Shown: in pieces, positions 52,312 to 61,998 of the stretch | Position numbering within the stretch: position 1 is the first letter of the stretch | How the letters are laid out: each line of letters begins with the position of its first letter | From: Streptomyces sp. NBC_00376 | GTDB lineage: Bacteria; Actinomycetota; Actinomycetes; Streptomycetales; Streptomycetaceae | Assembly: GCF_036077095.1 (NCBI RefSeq) | Contig: NZ_CP107960.1 | Span: 5,642,001-5,706,000, forward strand | DNA: 64,000 nt | Direction of reading: 5' to 3' | The notes under the pieces: model-generated | The model's input: only the letters and a program-made list of their open reading frames with translations | What the model was told of the DNA's origin: nothing | The model's database searches: none | Made by a program: the position numbers and the translations under genes

Positions 52312-53364
52312 TCAGGACGGGCCGTCGGCGGTGGAACGCCGGTGCCGTCGTTCCAAGACGGCGGCGATCACCCGGGGAGTGAGCACGGACGCCACGAGCA
52401 GCAGGCCGGTCACGATCACCTGCACCTCGTTGGCGATGTCGTTGAGCGTCAGGAGGTTCTTCAGCACCCCGATCAGCAGCACCCCGGCGACCGCGCCGAA
52501 CACGGTGCCCTTCCCGCCGTCGAAGTCGACGCCGCCGAGCAGCACCGAGGCGATGACGAGCATTTCGAAGCCGAGACCGTTGTCGGCGCGGGCACTGCCG
52601 TACCGCAACGTGAACAGGACACCGGCGAACGAGGCGAACAGCCCCGTCACGACGAACAGCAGCAGCTTGATCCGCTTGACCCGGATCCCAGCGAAGTACG
52701 CCGCCTCCTCCTGGGACCCGATCGCGAACAGCGAACGGCCCAGCGCCGTGGCGTGCAGCACGATCCCGGTGACCATCGCGAGGACGGCGAACAGCAGGAC
52801 CGGATACGTGACGAAGGTGCCGGGCACCGTGGTGGTGTCGACGGTCCAGTCGGCGTACGTCCGCGGGAAGTCGGTCACCGCGTCGCTGCCCAGCACCACC
52901 GAGGCCAGACCGCGGTAGAGGGCCAGGGTGCCGATGGTGACGGCCAGCGACGGCAGCCCCACCCGGGTGACCAGCCAGCCGTTGAGCAGCCCGCCCGCCA
53001 CGCCCGCCAGCAGCACCACCGGCACGATCGTCTCGAAGGCCCAGCCGGCGTTCCACAGCGCACCGGTCAGCGCACTGCCCAGGCCCAGCATCGAGGCGAC
53101 CGACAGATCGACCTGACCCGCGACGACGAGCAGCGTCATCGGCAGCGCGATGACGGCGACCTCGACGATGTCGTTGAACGCGAAGGCGAGGTTCTCGCCG
53201 GAGCCGAAGCCGTCCGTGGTGCCGAGGCCGGCGACGAGGACCGCCACCAGCAGCACCCCGACCGCGGTGTCCCAGCGCAGCGCCGCACTCCGTACGCGGG
53301 CGGCCCGGCCCCTCCCGGTCCGCGCGGCGTCCGCCGCCTGCCGCGTCTCAGCCGACGTTCCCAT
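52312..53364 (-). CDS. Sugar ABC transporter permease (RhaQ-like)
   Basis: Predicted 350 aa, ATG at 53364, overlapping the end of the previous permease by 17 bp. Nine or more helices of the ribose/rhamnose (BPD_transp_2) type; AVGVLLVAVLVAGLGTTDGF, LPMTLLVVAGQVDLSVASML, GLPSLAVTIGTLALYRGLA and ASVLLGGVDFDGGKGTVFGA are typical. It forms the heterodimeric channel with the permease encoded upstream. Confidence 0.9.
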   Translation of the reverse strand: MGTSAETRQAADAARTGRGRAARVRSAALRWDTAVGVLLVAVLVAGLGTTDGFGSGENLAFAFNDIVEVAVIALPMTLLVVAGQVDLSVASMLGLGSALTGALWNAGWAFETIVPVVLLAGVAGGLLNGWLVTRVGLPSLAVTIGTLALYRGLASVVLGSDAVTDFPRTYADWTVDTTTVPGTFVTYPVLLFAVLAMVTGIVLHATALGRSLFAIGSQEEAAYFAGIRVKRIKLLLFVVTGLFASFAGVLFTLRYGSARADNGLGFEMLVIASVLLGGVDFDGGKGTVFGAVAGVLLIGVLKNLLTLNDIANEVQVIVTGLLLVASVLTPRVIAAVLERRHRRSTADGPS

Positions 53365-54427
53365 GCCGGGCGCTCCTCTTCCTCGGTGCGGCGGTCATCC
53401 GCAGGTTCACGACCCGGTCGACACCGATGGCGAGCAGCAGCAGCGCACCGGTGATGGCGCCCTGCCAGAAGGAGTCGACCTTCAGCACGACCAGCACGCT
53501 GCCGATGGTGGTGAGCAGCAGGGCACCCAGCGCCGCGCCCCAGACCGTCCCCGTACCACCGGTGACGGCGACGCCCCCGACGACCACGGCGCTGACGACG
53601 GTCAGTTCCCAGCCGTGCGCGTTGTCCGCGACGACCGTGCCGAACCGCGCCAGCCACAGGGCCCCGGCGAAACCGGCGACGGCCCCGGAGAAGACGTACG
53701 CTCCGAGGATCCGGCGGCGGATCGGGATTCCGGCGAGCAGGGCGGCCTCCGGGCTCGAACCGATCGCGTACAGCTCCCGGCCCGAGCGGTGGTTGCGCAG
53801 GAAGTACGCGGTCGCGGCGAGCAGAACCAGGGCGATCAGCGGCAGATACGGCAGGCCGACGACGCTGACGCTGCCGCTGCCGAGCCCCAGGACCGGGTCC
53901 GGCACCTCGGCGGCGTTGATCTGGTCGCCCTGCGCCCACCAGTAGTCGACGCCCTGGATGATGTAGAGCATGCCCAGCGTCACGACGAGCGCCGGGACCC
54001 CGCCGAAGCTGACCAGGGCGCCGGAGACGAGCCCGCAGACCACCCCGACGGCGGCGCCGAGCAGCAGCACGGTGAGCACCCCGCGGTCCGTCCCGGCGAC
54101 GAACCGGCCGCAGGCGAAGGCGGAGAGCCCGACCACGGAACCGACCGACAGATCGATGTTGCGGGTGATCACGACGGCCGACTGGCCGACCGCGAGCAGC
54201 ACCAGGATCGAGGCGTTGAGCAGCAGGTCCTTGACGCCCTGGCCGGACAGGAACCGGGGGTTGGCGAGATACGTGCCGAGGACCAGCAGCACGAGCGCCC
54301 CGGCTATGGAGATCTCCCGGGCCCGGAACACGGCGTCCACGAGCCGGGCGGCGCCGCGCGCCGGAGCCCCGGAGCCGGTGTCCGGCGGGCCTTCGGCGGT
54401 GGTGGTCACGCCACCGGTGGTGGTCAT
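53348..54427 (-). CDS. Sugar ABC transporter permease (RhaP-like)
   Basis: Predicted 359 aa, ATG at 54427 overlapping the stop of the ATPase gene. Helical pattern as in its partner: [88 protein letters not shown] is the conserved cytoplasmic contact of this transporter class. Confidence 0.9.
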   Translation of the reverse strand: MTTTGGVTTTAEGPPDTGSGAPARGAARLVDAVFRAREISIAGALVLLVLGTYLANPRFLSGQGVKDLLLNASILVLLAVGQSAVVITRNIDLSVGSVVGLSAFACGRFVAGTDRGVLTVLLLGAAVGVVCGLVSGALVSFGGVPALVVTLGMLYIIQGVDYWWAQGDQINAAEVPDPVLGLGSGSVSVVGLPYLPLIALVLLAATAYFLRNHRSGRELYAIGSSPEAALLAGIPIRRRILGAYVFSGAVAGFAGALWLARFGTVVADNAHGWELTVVSAVVVGGVAVTGGTGTVWGAALGALLLTTIGSVLVVLKVDSFWQGAITGALLLLAIGVDRVVNLRMTAAPRKRSARHGNVG

Positions 54428-55962
54428 GCCACCGCCCTCCCGCCCAGCCCGGTCGCCGCGGCCATGACCGTCTCCTCGGTGGCGTCGCGGCGCGCGAGTC
54501 CGGCGACGAGCCGGCCCTCGCGCATGACGAGCACCCGGTCGGCCATCCCGATCACCTCGGGCAGATCGGAGGAGACCATCAGCACCGCGAGCCCGTCCGA
54601 CGCCAACGAGGAGAGCAGCCGGTGGACTTCGGCCTTGGTGCCGACATCGATGCCACGGGTCGGCTCGTCGACGATGAGTACGGACGGCCCGGTCGCGAGC
54701 CACTTGGCGAGCACGACCTTCTGCTGGTTGCCGCCGGACAGTTCGCCGACGGCGTCGGCGAGCCGGTGGTACTTGAGCCGGAGGCGCACCGCCCAGTCGG
54801 CGGCCCGGTCGTGCTCCAGGGCCCGGCGGACCAGCCCGCGCCTGCGGACGTCGCCGAGGCCGGTGAGCGAGATGTTGCGCTCGACGGACATCGCCATCAC
54901 GAGCCCGCGCTGACGGCGGTCCTCCGGTACGAGTGCCAGCCCGGCGGCCATCGCGGCGGTCGGCGACCCGGGGCGCAGCACAGTGCCGTTCACCCGTACC
55001 TCCCCGGCGTTCGCGCGGTCGACGCCGAAGACCGCCTGGGCGACCTCGGTCCGGCCGGCGCCGACGAGCCCGGCGAGCGCGACGATCTCCCCGCGTCGGA
55101 CCTCGAACGACACATCGCGGAAGGCCCCTTCGCGGGTCAGCCGGCTCACCGACAGGGCGACCTCGCCGGCCTTCGCGTCCTGCTTCGGATAGAGCTCGTC
55201 CAGATCGCGGCCGACCATCCGGCGCACCAGGTCGTCCTGGGTCAGCCCGGCCAGCGGCTCGCAGGAGATCAGGCGGCCGTCGCGCAGCGTCGTGACCCGT
55301 CCGCACAGCTCGAAGATCTCGTCGAGCCGGTGCGAGATGAACAGCACGGCCGCGCCCTCGTCGCGCAGCGTCCGCACCACGGCGAAGAGCCGGGCCGTCT
55401 CGCTGCCGGTGAGCGCGGCGGTCGGCTCGTCCATGATCAGGACCCGGGCGTCGGAGGAGAGCGCCTTGGCGATCTCGACGATCTGCTGGTCCGCGATGGA
55501 CAGGCCGCGGGCCGGCCGGCCGGGCGCCAGGTCGATGCCGAGCCGGCGCATCAGTGCCGCGGTGGCCCCGTGCATGGCGCGGCGGTCGATCCGGCCGAGG
55601 CCGCGCCGGGGCTGACGGCCCATGAAGATGTTCTCGGCGATCGACAGATCGGGGAAGAGGGTCGGCTCCTGGTAGATGACGGCGATCCCGGCGTCGCGGG
55701 CGTCGGCGGGCCCGTGGAAGGCGACGGGCCGGCCGTCGAGCAGCACCTGTCCGCCGTCCGGGCGGTGCGCCCCGGCGAGCGTCTTGATGAGGGTGGACTT
55801 TCCCGCGCCGTTCTCCCCGGCGAGCGCGTGCACCTCACCGGGGCACAGCGACAGGGACACGTCGTGCAGGGCGCGTACGGCGCCGAAGGACTTGCTCACG
55901 TCCTTCAGTGCCAGGACCGGGGCGGCGGGGGCCGGGGCCGGGCCCTTGGCGGGCTGGTTCAT
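54424..55962 (-). CDS. Sugar ABC transporter ATP-binding protein (RhaT/MglA-type, two ABC domains)
   Basis: Predicted 512 aa. Two ABC domains: the first has Walker [10 protein letters not shown], Walker [11 protein letters not shown], and the second has signature [15 protein letters not shown] with VDEPTRGID but a degenerate Walker A (GLVGAGRTE), as in RbsA/MglA-type sugar importers. [12 protein letters not shown] is the first signature region. It is the first gene of the operon; a TGAAAGGATTCA palindrome lies upstream. Confidence 0.93.
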   Translation of the reverse strand: MNQPAKGPAPAPAAPVLALKDVSKSFGAVRALHDVSLSLCPGEVHALAGENGAGKSTLIKTLAGAHRPDGGQVLLDGRPVAFHGPADARDAGIAVIYQEPTLFPDLSIAENIFMGRQPRRGLGRIDRRAMHGATAALMRRLGIDLAPGRPARGLSIADQQIVEIAKALSSDARVLIMDEPTAALTGSETARLFAVVRTLRDEGAAVLFISHRLDEIFELCGRVTTLRDGRLISCEPLAGLTQDDLVRRMVGRDLDELYPKQDAKAGEVALSVSRLTREGAFRDVSFEVRRGEIVALAGLVGAGRTEVAQAVFGVDRANAGEVRVNGTVLRPGSPTAAMAAGLALVPEDRRQRGLVMAMSVERNISLTGLGDVRRRGLVRRALEHDRAADWAVRLRLKYHRLADAVGELSGGNQQKVVLAKWLATGPSVLIVDEPTRGIDVGTKAEVHRLLSSLASDGLAVLMVSSDLPEVIGMADRVLVMREGRLVAGLARRDATEETVMAAATGLGGRAVA

Positions 55963-56015
55963 GAGGGCTCCTCAGCGGAGGCACGCACCGATGTGACGCG
56001 GTGTCCCCCACACCG

Positions 56016-56027
56016 TGAAAGGATTCA
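56016..56027. promoter_or_regulatory. TGAA-N4-TTCA palindrome upstream of the sugar ABC operon
   Basis: TGAAAGGATTCA (outer arms TGAA/TTCA are perfect) is 54 bp before the ATPase start, in an AT-richer patch. Such short dyads serve sugar-responsive DeoR, LacI or GntR repressors. The rest of the 55963-56275 gap holds the FG-GAP gene's ribosome binding site but nothing else clear. Confidence 0.45.
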
Positions 56028-56275
56028 ATGAGGTAGCTCGGAAGCTAGACGGGGATCGCGGGCACCGTCAATGGTGCGGTGGCGCCCCTGTTCCGCACCC
56101 GCCCGGCAGGGGCCCGGGTGGAGGAGCTGTGACGGTTGCCGCGCGAACGCAACCGCCGCGCGCCACCGCAGGTCTGACTCTGCGAAGCACCGGTGCCGTA
56201 CGCCGCACCGGACCATCCGCGTACGCCGGATCTCAGGCTCACACCAACCTCCCGCACCCGAACGAAGGAGTCCAC

Positions 56276-57787
56276 GTGGCATCCCGCGCGCTAGGAACCA
56301 CCGTGGTACTCGCCATCACCGTGGCGACCGCCGTGATCACCTTCCCCACCGCCCAGGCAGCGACGCCCGACCGCGCCACGACCTCGGCGCCGGCGTCCGC
56401 GAACGGGGCGGTGCCCGCACCGGTCCCGCGCCGCGACGACTTCAACGGGGACGGCTATCCGGACCTGGCGTTCACCGCGCCCGGCGCCACCGTCGACGGC
56501 AAGGCCAAGGCCGGTTACGTGGCCGTGGTGTACGGCTCCGGGAACGGGCCGCAGACCTCCAACAAGCAGGTTTTCACCCAGGACTCGCCCGGCATACCGG
56601 ACTCCGCCGAGGCCGGTGACGCGTTCGGTGGCTCGATGGTCTCCGCCGACCTCGACAAGGACGGATACAGCGACCTCGTGGTCGGCGCGGGCAACGAGAA
56701 GATCGGCTCGGCCGGGTCCGCCGGTTCGCTCACCGTTATCTGGGGCGGCGCGCAGGGACTCTCCGGCGGCGCGACCCTCCTGACCGGCGACGAGCTGTAC
56801 GACGAGGTCGGCGCCAGGACCGCGGCAGGCGACTTCGACGGCGACGGCGCCATGGACATCGTCACGGTCGGCATGCACAACACCTATGTCCTGTCGGGCC
56901 CGTTCAAGCGCGACGGCAGCACCGCGGCCCCCGCCAGGGAGATCCGCGACATGGACGACCTGCGCTACATGGACATCACCGCGGGCGACTTCGACGGCGA
57001 CGGCCACGACGACCTGGCCGGCGTCGTCCACGACGGCGACGAGTACGACGCCCGCCGCATCCTCGTCCGCGACGGCGGAGCCACCGGCCTCGCCGAGGAC
57101 TACACCACCGTGAACGCGGCCAACGGCTACCGCCTCCAGGGCGGCGAGACCATCACGGCCGGCCGGATCGACGGCGACAAGTACGCCGACCTGGTCGTGG
57201 GCCGCCCGGTCGACGGCTACGACAGCGACCTGGAGCTCCCGCTCGCCAAGGGCGGCATGATCACCTACGTACCGGGCGGCGCGAACGGCCCGCAGGGCGA
57301 CCGGGCCAAGGTCTTCAACCAGGACAGCGCCGGTGTCCCGGGCGCCGCCGAGCGGGGCGACGGCTTCGGCGCCTCGGTGTCGATCGGCGACATGAACGGC
57401 GACGGCTACGGCGACATCGCCGTCGGCGTCCCCAACGAGGACCTCGGCACGACGAAGGACGCGGGCTCGGTCCTGGTCCTCCCCGGCACCGCGTCCGGCC
57501 CGACCGGGACCGGCACCGTGGGCTTCAACCAGGACACGGCGGACGTCCCCGGAGCGGCCGAGGCGAACGACCGGTTCGGCGGCGCGGCCAAGCTGGTCGA
57601 CGCCAACCGCGACGGCCGCAGCGAACTGGCCGTCGGCGCCCCCGGCGAGAACACGGACGCCGGCTCCCTGTGGATCTTCCCGACCGCGGCGTCCGGCCCG
57701 GTGGCCAAGGGCTCGTTCACCTTCGGCCACGGAGTGCTCGGCACCGTGGGAACGAACGCGGCGCTGGGGTCGTCCTTCAACCGCTGA
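56276..57787 (+). CDS. Secreted FG-GAP repeat (integrin-alpha-like) protein
   Basis: Predicted 503 aa; GTG 56276 after AAGGAG. Signal peptide TTVVLAITVATAVITFPTAQ with cleavage after AQA. The mature protein has seven calcium-binding repeats: DFNGDGYPDLAF, DLDKDGYSDLVVG, DFDGDGAMDIVT, DFDGDGHDDLAG, RIDGDKYADLVVG, DMNGDGYGDIAVG and DANRDGRSELAVG, enough for a complete beta-propeller. No catalytic domain is attached. It is exported and probably binds a surface or extracellular ligand. Confidence 0.92.
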   Translation: MASRALGTTVVLAITVATAVITFPTAQAATPDRATTSAPASANGAVPAPVPRRDDFNGDGYPDLAFTAPGATVDGKAKAGYVAVVYGSGNGPQTSNKQVFTQDSPGIPDSAEAGDAFGGSMVSADLDKDGYSDLVVGAGNEKIGSAGSAGSLTVIWGGAQGLSGGATLLTGDELYDEVGARTAAGDFDGDGAMDIVTVGMHNTYVLSGPFKRDGSTAAPAREIRDMDDLRYMDITAGDFDGDGHDDLAGVVHDGDEYDARRILVRDGGATGLAEDYTTVNAANGYRLQGGETITAGRIDGDKYADLVVGRPVDGYDSDLELPLAKGGMITYVPGGANGPQGDRAKVFNQDSAGVPGAAERGDGFGASVSIGDMNGDGYGDIAVGVPNEDLGTTKDAGSVLVLPGTASGPTGTGTVGFNQDTADVPGAAEANDRFGGAAKLVDANRDGRSELAVGAPGENTDAGSLWIFPTAASGPVAKGSFTFGHGVLGTVGTNAALGSSFNR

Positions 57788-57801
57788 CCCCGCGTCCCCG
57801 C

Positions 57802-57832
57802 CCCGGGGGGTAGGCCCTGCCCTACCCCCGGG
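57802..57832 (+). terminator. Hairpin after the FG-GAP gene
   Basis: CCCGGGGGGTAGG pairs with CCTACCCCCGGG (one bulged G), loop of 6 nt, 15 bp after the stop. Confidence 0.75.
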
Positions 57833-57883
57833 AGTCGGGCAGCACGGATGTACCCGCCCGGAACCGGCTTCTACGGTGGGGCC

Positions 57884-59245
57884 ATGAGCCCGAGGCAGCG
57901 TCAGCCAAGTCCCGCCGTACTCCCGGCGGATGCGGAGCCGGACGGACCCCGGACACGCCCCCGCACCGTCTGGCAGGCCCTGCCGTCCCCCCGCTACCCA
58001 CTGTCCTCCTGGCCCTGGCGGTCGGCGGGTTACCTGATCAGCGGCGCCCTGGCCGGTGCGGTCGTCCTGGTCGTGACCGTGACCGCCGCGGTCGTGGGCG
58101 GCGCGCTCTCCGTCGTACTGATCGGCCTGCCGCTGCTCGCCCTCCTCACCCTGACCGGCATCCCGGTGGCGGCCGTGGAACGGCGCAGGCTCGGCCTGAT
58201 GGGCCCCGCCCCGGCCCCGGACCCGCACCGCCGCCCGGCCGAACCGGGGCTGCGGAGCTGGGCGGCATGCCGGTTCCGGGAACGGGCGACCTGGTGGGAG
58301 CTCGGGTACGCGGCGCTGTTCGCCCTGGTCCTGTGGCCGCTCGACGCCCTCGCGGTGGCCCTCTGTACGGCCGCACCCCTCGCGATGGCGGGCACCCCCG
58401 TACTGATGGAGGTCTACGGGGACGGCGAGGAGCTCCGCGTGGTGAAGCTGTGGACGGTCACGACCTGGCCCGGGGCCTTCGCGACGGCGGCGCTCGGGCT
58501 CGTACTCCTGCTGCTCGGCGGCTACGCCCTGGGCACCCTGGCCGGGGCCAGGGCGGAGCTGACCCGCCTCCTGCTCACCCCCGGACCCTCGGAGCGGGAC
58601 GCACGGGTCATGGAACTGACCCGCTCCCGGGTCCGGCTGGTCGACGCCTTCGAGGCCGAACGCCGTCGCATCGAACGCGATCTGCACGACGGCGCCCAGC
58701 AGCGCATCGTCGCCCTCACCATGATGCTGGGCCTGGCCCGCCTGGACGCCCCGCCCGGCCCCCTCGCCGACCAGCTCACCCGGGCCCACGAGGAGGCGGG
58801 CAGGGCCCTCGCGGAACTGCGCGAACTGATCCACGGAATTCACCCCCAGGTGTTGGCCGACTACGGCCTCCGGGCCGCGGTCGCCGATGCCGCCGAACGC
58901 TCCGTGATCCCCGTCGGACTGAACGTCGAACTGCCCGGCCGGCTCCCCGAAGCCGTCGAGGCGGCCGCCTACTTCGTGGTCTGCGAGGCCCTGGCCAACG
59001 TCGCCAGACACAGCGGCGCGAGCCGCGCCGAGGTCAGCGGGGGCCACCGTGCGGGCCGCCTCTTCCTGGAGATCCACGACGACGGACGAGGCGGCGCGAG
59101 CACGTCCGGGGGCGGCAGCGGACTGACCGGCCTCGCCGACCGGGTCTCCGTGCTCGATGGCAGACTTGCGCTGTCCAGCCCGGCCGGGGGACCGACCCGA
59201 TTGCGTGTGGAGATTCCTTGCGAGTGGACCGATCACTCCGTGTAG
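57884..59245 (+). CDS. Two-component sensor histidine kinase (NarL-type partner)
   Basis: Predicted 453 aa, ATG at 57884 after GGTGGGG. Helices near 60-110 and 150-230 ([60 protein letters not shown]) form a membrane sensor with a short loop. The HisKA_3 domain has [20 protein letters not shown] with the phospho-accepting His. The ATPase has [15 protein letters not shown] (N box) and [16 protein letters not shown] (G box). Its stop lies within the next gene, so the two are translated together. Signal unknown. Confidence 0.92.
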   Translation: MSPRQRQPSPAVLPADAEPDGPRTRPRTVWQALPSPRYPLSSWPWRSAGYLISGALAGAVVLVVTVTAAVVGGALSVVLIGLPLLALLTLTGIPVAAVERRRLGLMGPAPAPDPHRRPAEPGLRSWAACRFRERATWWELGYAALFALVLWPLDALAVALCTAAPLAMAGTPVLMEVYGDGEELRVVKLWTVTTWPGAFATAALGLVLLLLGGYALGTLAGARAELTRLLLTPGPSERDARVMELTRSRVRLVDAFEAERRRIERDLHDGAQQRIVALTMMLGLARLDAPPGPLADQLTRAHEEAGRALAELRELIHGIHPQVLADYGLRAAVADAAERSVIPVGLNVELPGRLPEAVEAAAYFVVCEALANVARHSGASRAEVSGGHRAGRLFLEIHDDGRGGASTSGGGSGLTGLADRVSVLDGRLALSSPAGGPTRLRVEIPCEWTDHSV

Positions 59246-59877
59246 TCCTGGCCGAGGACAGCGTGCTGCTGCGCGAGGGACTGACGGGCCTGCTCGGCCG
59301 CTTCGGCCACGAGGTGGTCGCGGCGGTCGGCGATGCGGAAGCCCTCGCCACCGCCGTGGCCGAACACGCCCCGGACATCGTCGTCACCGACGTCCGGATG
59401 CCGCCGGGCTTCCAGGACGAGGGCCTGCACGCGGCGGTCCGGCTCCGCGAGCGGCAGCCCGCCCTCCCGGTGCTGGTCCTGAGCCAGTACGTGCAACGCG
59501 CCTACGCCGCGGACCTCCTGGACTCCGGCGACGGCTCGGGCGTCGGCTATCTGCTCAAGGACCGGGTCGGCCAGATCGAGGAGTTCATCGACGCGCTGCG
59601 CGAGGTCGCCGACGGCGGCACGGTCGTCGACCCCGAAGTCGTACGCCAGCTCCTGCGCCGCCGCCGCGACCCGCTGGAACGCCTCACCGCCAGGGAGCGC
59701 GAGGTGCTCGCCCTGGTGGCCCAGGGCCGGTCGAACGGCGCGATCGCCCGCGAACTGGTCGTCTCCGAGGCGGCGGTGGGCAAACACATCGGCAACATCC
59801 TCGCCAAGCTGGACCTCCCGCCGGCCGACGAGACGCACCGCAGAGTCCTGGCGGTCCTGACCTTCCTGCGCGCCTGA
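59224..59877 (+). CDS. NarL/FixJ-type response regulator
   Basis: Predicted 217 aa, GTG at 59224 ([17 protein letters not shown]), overlapping the end of the kinase gene by 22 bp with GGAG 11 bases upstream. Receiver domain: acidic pair in [12 protein letters not shown], phosphorylation Asp in [17 protein letters not shown], and the conserved Lys in [14 protein letters not shown]. LuxR-type [22 protein letters not shown], then [20 protein letters not shown]. The DNA target is unknown. Confidence 0.94.
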   Translation: MDRSLRVVLAEDSVLLREGLTGLLGRFGHEVVAAVGDAEALATAVAEHAPDIVVTDVRMPPGFQDEGLHAAVRLRERQPALPVLVLSQYVQRAYAADLLDSGDGSGVGYLLKDRVGQIEEFIDALREVADGGTVVDPEVVRQLLRRRRDPLERLTAREREVLALVAQGRSNGAIARELVVSEAAVGKHIGNILAKLDLPPADETHRRVLAVLTFLRA

Positions 59878-59912
59878 CGGCCCCCGACCCGAACCGGTCC
59901 GAGAACGGCAAA

Positions 59913-59936
59913 AAGACCCTCCCGGAGGAGGGTCTT
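59913..59936 (+). terminator. Hairpin terminator of the two-component genes
   Basis: AAGACCCTCC pairs perfectly with GGAGGGTCTT, loop CGGA, 36 bp after the regulator stop. It can also end transcription of the leftward tRNA gene. Confidence 0.8.
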
Positions 59937-59944
59937 GATTCGTG

Positions 59945-60017
59945 CGCCCCCGGCAGGACTCGAACCTGCGGCCAAGTGCTTAGAAGGCACCTGCTCTATC
60001 CACTGAGCTACGGGGGC
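59945..60017 (-). tRNA. tRNA-Arg (anticodon UCU)
   Basis: 73 nt on the minus strand, no encoded CCA. Acceptor arm GCCCCCG (60017-60011) pairs with CGGGGGC; D arm GCTCAGTGGATAGAGC; anticodon loop CTTCTAA with anticodon TCT; T arm GCAGGTTCGAGTCCTGC. It reads AGA, a rare codon in such GC-rich genomes. tRNA-Arg genes are frequent integration sites, but no integrase or att duplication is seen here. Confidence 0.93.
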
Positions 60018-60336
60018 CGGGTGGTGGCCTCGGCGGCCTGGAGCCCTGGGGCCGGGCCGGTCGGTGACCTGCCGGGACAAGGATAGGGCTCCGATCGCCT
60101 CGTCCTGGTTGCTTCACCTGCGTGGCACGATGTGGAGGTTCGGTGAAGCGAACCGATAATCGCAGGTGGGTGGGATTCCTGCACCGCTTTTGGCGCCTCG
60201 CGCCCCGGGTGTTGTGCACTCGTTATGCCTGCGCCCCACTCATCCCCTCTGTCCCGACTTCATTCCTGGGAGAGAACCGGCGCGCAGAGATGGCTATACG
60301 CTTCAAAATGGCTCCAAAATTGGGCATTCTTCGCAT
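60018..60336. other. Gap between tRNA-Arg and the GTPase genes
   Basis: About 320 bp. It must hold the leftward tRNA promoter (TATCCT-like -10 on the minus strand near 60085) and the start region of the GTPase gene. An inverted repeat, GGTTGCTTCACC (60107-60118) with GGTGAAGCGAACC (60142-60154), is the only clear structure. No small gene is supported. Confidence 0.4.
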
Positions 60337-61998
60337 GTGGTGACCTTGGACGTACGGCCTCAGCTCATCGACGCACTCTCCGCCCTGCGCGACCGTGTCG
60401 CCGCCGTGCGTCTTCCACTCCCCCTGCCGGGTGCCGCGCGCGCCCGGCAGACCCGGAGCGAGCTGCTCGCCCAGCTCGACGACTATCTGCTTCCCCGGCT
60501 CAGGGATCCCGAAGCACCGCTGCTCGCGGTCATCGGCGGGTCGACCGGCGCGGGGAAGTCGACGCTGGTCAATTCGCTGGTGGGGCGGCCGGTCAGCGAG
60601 GCCGGGGTGCTGCGGCCGACCACCCGGACACCCGTGCTCGTCTGCCATCCGGACGATCACCACTGGTTCGCGGGGGCACGCGTACTGCCGCAGCTGACCC
60701 GCGTCTGGCTGCCGCCGGAGGAGTCCGGGGAGCCCGGCCGGTGCGACGACCTCGACGGGCTCGACGGGTGCGAGGAGGAGAACGGGACCTCGTTGCGGGT
60801 CGAGACCTCGCCGGGGCTGCCGCGCGGGCTCGCGCTGCTGGACGCGCCCGACATCGACTCGCTCGTGGTGCGGAACCGGATGCTGGCCGCCGAGCTGATC
60901 TGCGCCGCGGACGTATGGGTGATGGTGACGACGGCCTCCCGCTACGCGGACGCGGTGCCCTGGCACCTGCTGCGTACCGCCAAGCAGTACGACGCCTCGC
61001 TCGTCACCGTCCTCGACCGGGTGCCGCACCAGGTGATCGCCGAGGTGTCGCAGCAGTACGGGGCGCTGCTCACCCGTGCGGGGCTCGGCGAGGTGCCGCG
61101 CTTCACCATCCCCGAGCTGCCCGAATCGGCCGGTGGCGGCAGCGGGCTGCTGCCCACGACCGCCGTCGCCCCGCTGCGCGCCTGGCTCAGCCACCGCGCC
61201 CAGGACCCGGCGGCCCGCCAGCAGGCGGTCGGGCGTACGGCGGCCGGGGTCATCGACTCGCTGGACGTACGGATGCCCGAGCTGGCCGGGGCCGTCGCGG
61301 CGCAGTACGCGGCGGCCGTGCGGCTGACCGGCGTGGTCGAGGACGCGTACCGGGCGGAGGGCGCCCGGGTCCGGCGCAGGCTGCACAGCGGCGGCGTGCT
61401 CGCCGGGGACGCCCGGACCAGGTGGCGCGGCTACCCGCAGTACAGCACCTCGGGGGAACTCCTCGAAGCGCTGGTCGAAAGCCTCGCCGCGCTCCTGCAG
61501 TGCGCCGTGGCCGCCGCCGACGAGCAGATCCGTACGACCTGGCAGCGCGAACCCGCGGCCGGCGAGTTCGGCTTCGAGGACGTCGGCCGGGAGGCCGGGG
61601 GATGGGGGCCCGCCGAGGACATCCGGGGCCGGATCGCCATGGCCGTACGGCGGTGGTGGCGGGTCCTGGAGGAGCTGGCCGAGGAAGAGGTGCGCAGCCT
61701 GGAACGCAATGCCGCCCCCGACCCCGAGACCTTGGCCGCGCTGCTGGCCGCCGCGCTGCTCGGCGGCCGCCGCACCCGCGGCGCCGGGGAACAGCTCGCC
61801 GAACGGATCGGCGCCCAGACCGCGCTGCGGCTGCGCGACAAGGGCGGGGCGCTGCTCACCGAATGCCTGGACCGGGTGCTGGACGGCGAGCGCGACCGGC
61901 GGCTCGCACCGCTCGACGCGCTCGACGTGGCCCCGGAGCCGCAGGCCGAACTGATCGCCGCGCTGTCCGTACTGCAGAAGGAGAGGTGGCAGCGATGA
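60337..61998 (+). CDS. Dynamin-like GTPase, first of a pair
   Basis: Predicted 553 aa. GTG 60337 (second GTG at 60340) gives [14 protein letters not shown]; no clear ribosome binding site precedes it. G1 P-loop [19 protein letters not shown]; a G2-like [10 protein letters not shown]3 LLDAPDIDS; the G4 position reads TVLDRVP rather than NKxD, so base specificity may be relaxed. The C-terminal 250 residues are alpha-helical without membrane segments. ATGA overlap couples it to the second GTPase. Such pairs occur throughout actinobacteria; a link to septation or membrane remodelling, as for dynamin-like DynA/DynB, is a possibility, not shown. Confidence 0.85.
   Translation: MVTLDVRPQLIDALSALRDRVAAVRLPLPLPGAARARQTRSELLAQLDDYLLPRLRDPEAPLLAVIGGSTGAGKSTLVNSLVGRPVSEAGVLRPTTRTPVLVCHPDDHHWFAGARVLPQLTRVWLPPEESGEPGRCDDLDGLDGCEEENGTSLRVETSPGLPRGLALLDAPDIDSLVVRNRMLAAELICAADVWVMVTTASRYADAVPWHLLRTAKQYDASLVTVLDRVPHQVIAEVSQQYGALLTRAGLGEVPRFTIPELPESAGGGSGLLPTTAVAPLRAWLSHRAQDPAARQQAVGRTAAGVIDSLDVRMPELAGAVAAQYAAAVRLTGVVEDAYRAEGARVRRRLHSGGVLAGDARTRWRGYPQYSTSGELLEALVESLAALLQCAVAAADEQIRTTWQREPAAGEFGFEDVGREAGGWGPAEDIRGRIAMAVRRWWRVLEELAEEEVRSLERNAAPDPETLAALLAAALLGGRRTRGAGEQLAERIGAQTALRLRDKGGALLTECLDRVLDGERDRRLAPLDALDVAPEPQAELIAALSVLQKERWQR

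Noticed and set aside
56291..59236. 981-codon leftward open frame opposite the FG-GAP and kinase genes
   Set aside because: Antisense shadow; Gly/Arg/Val-rich with no domain, crossing two real genes and a terminator.
59945..60017. tRNA-Arg as attachment site of an integrated element
   Set aside because: No integrase, no duplicated tRNA 3' end and only core-type genes on either side within the window.
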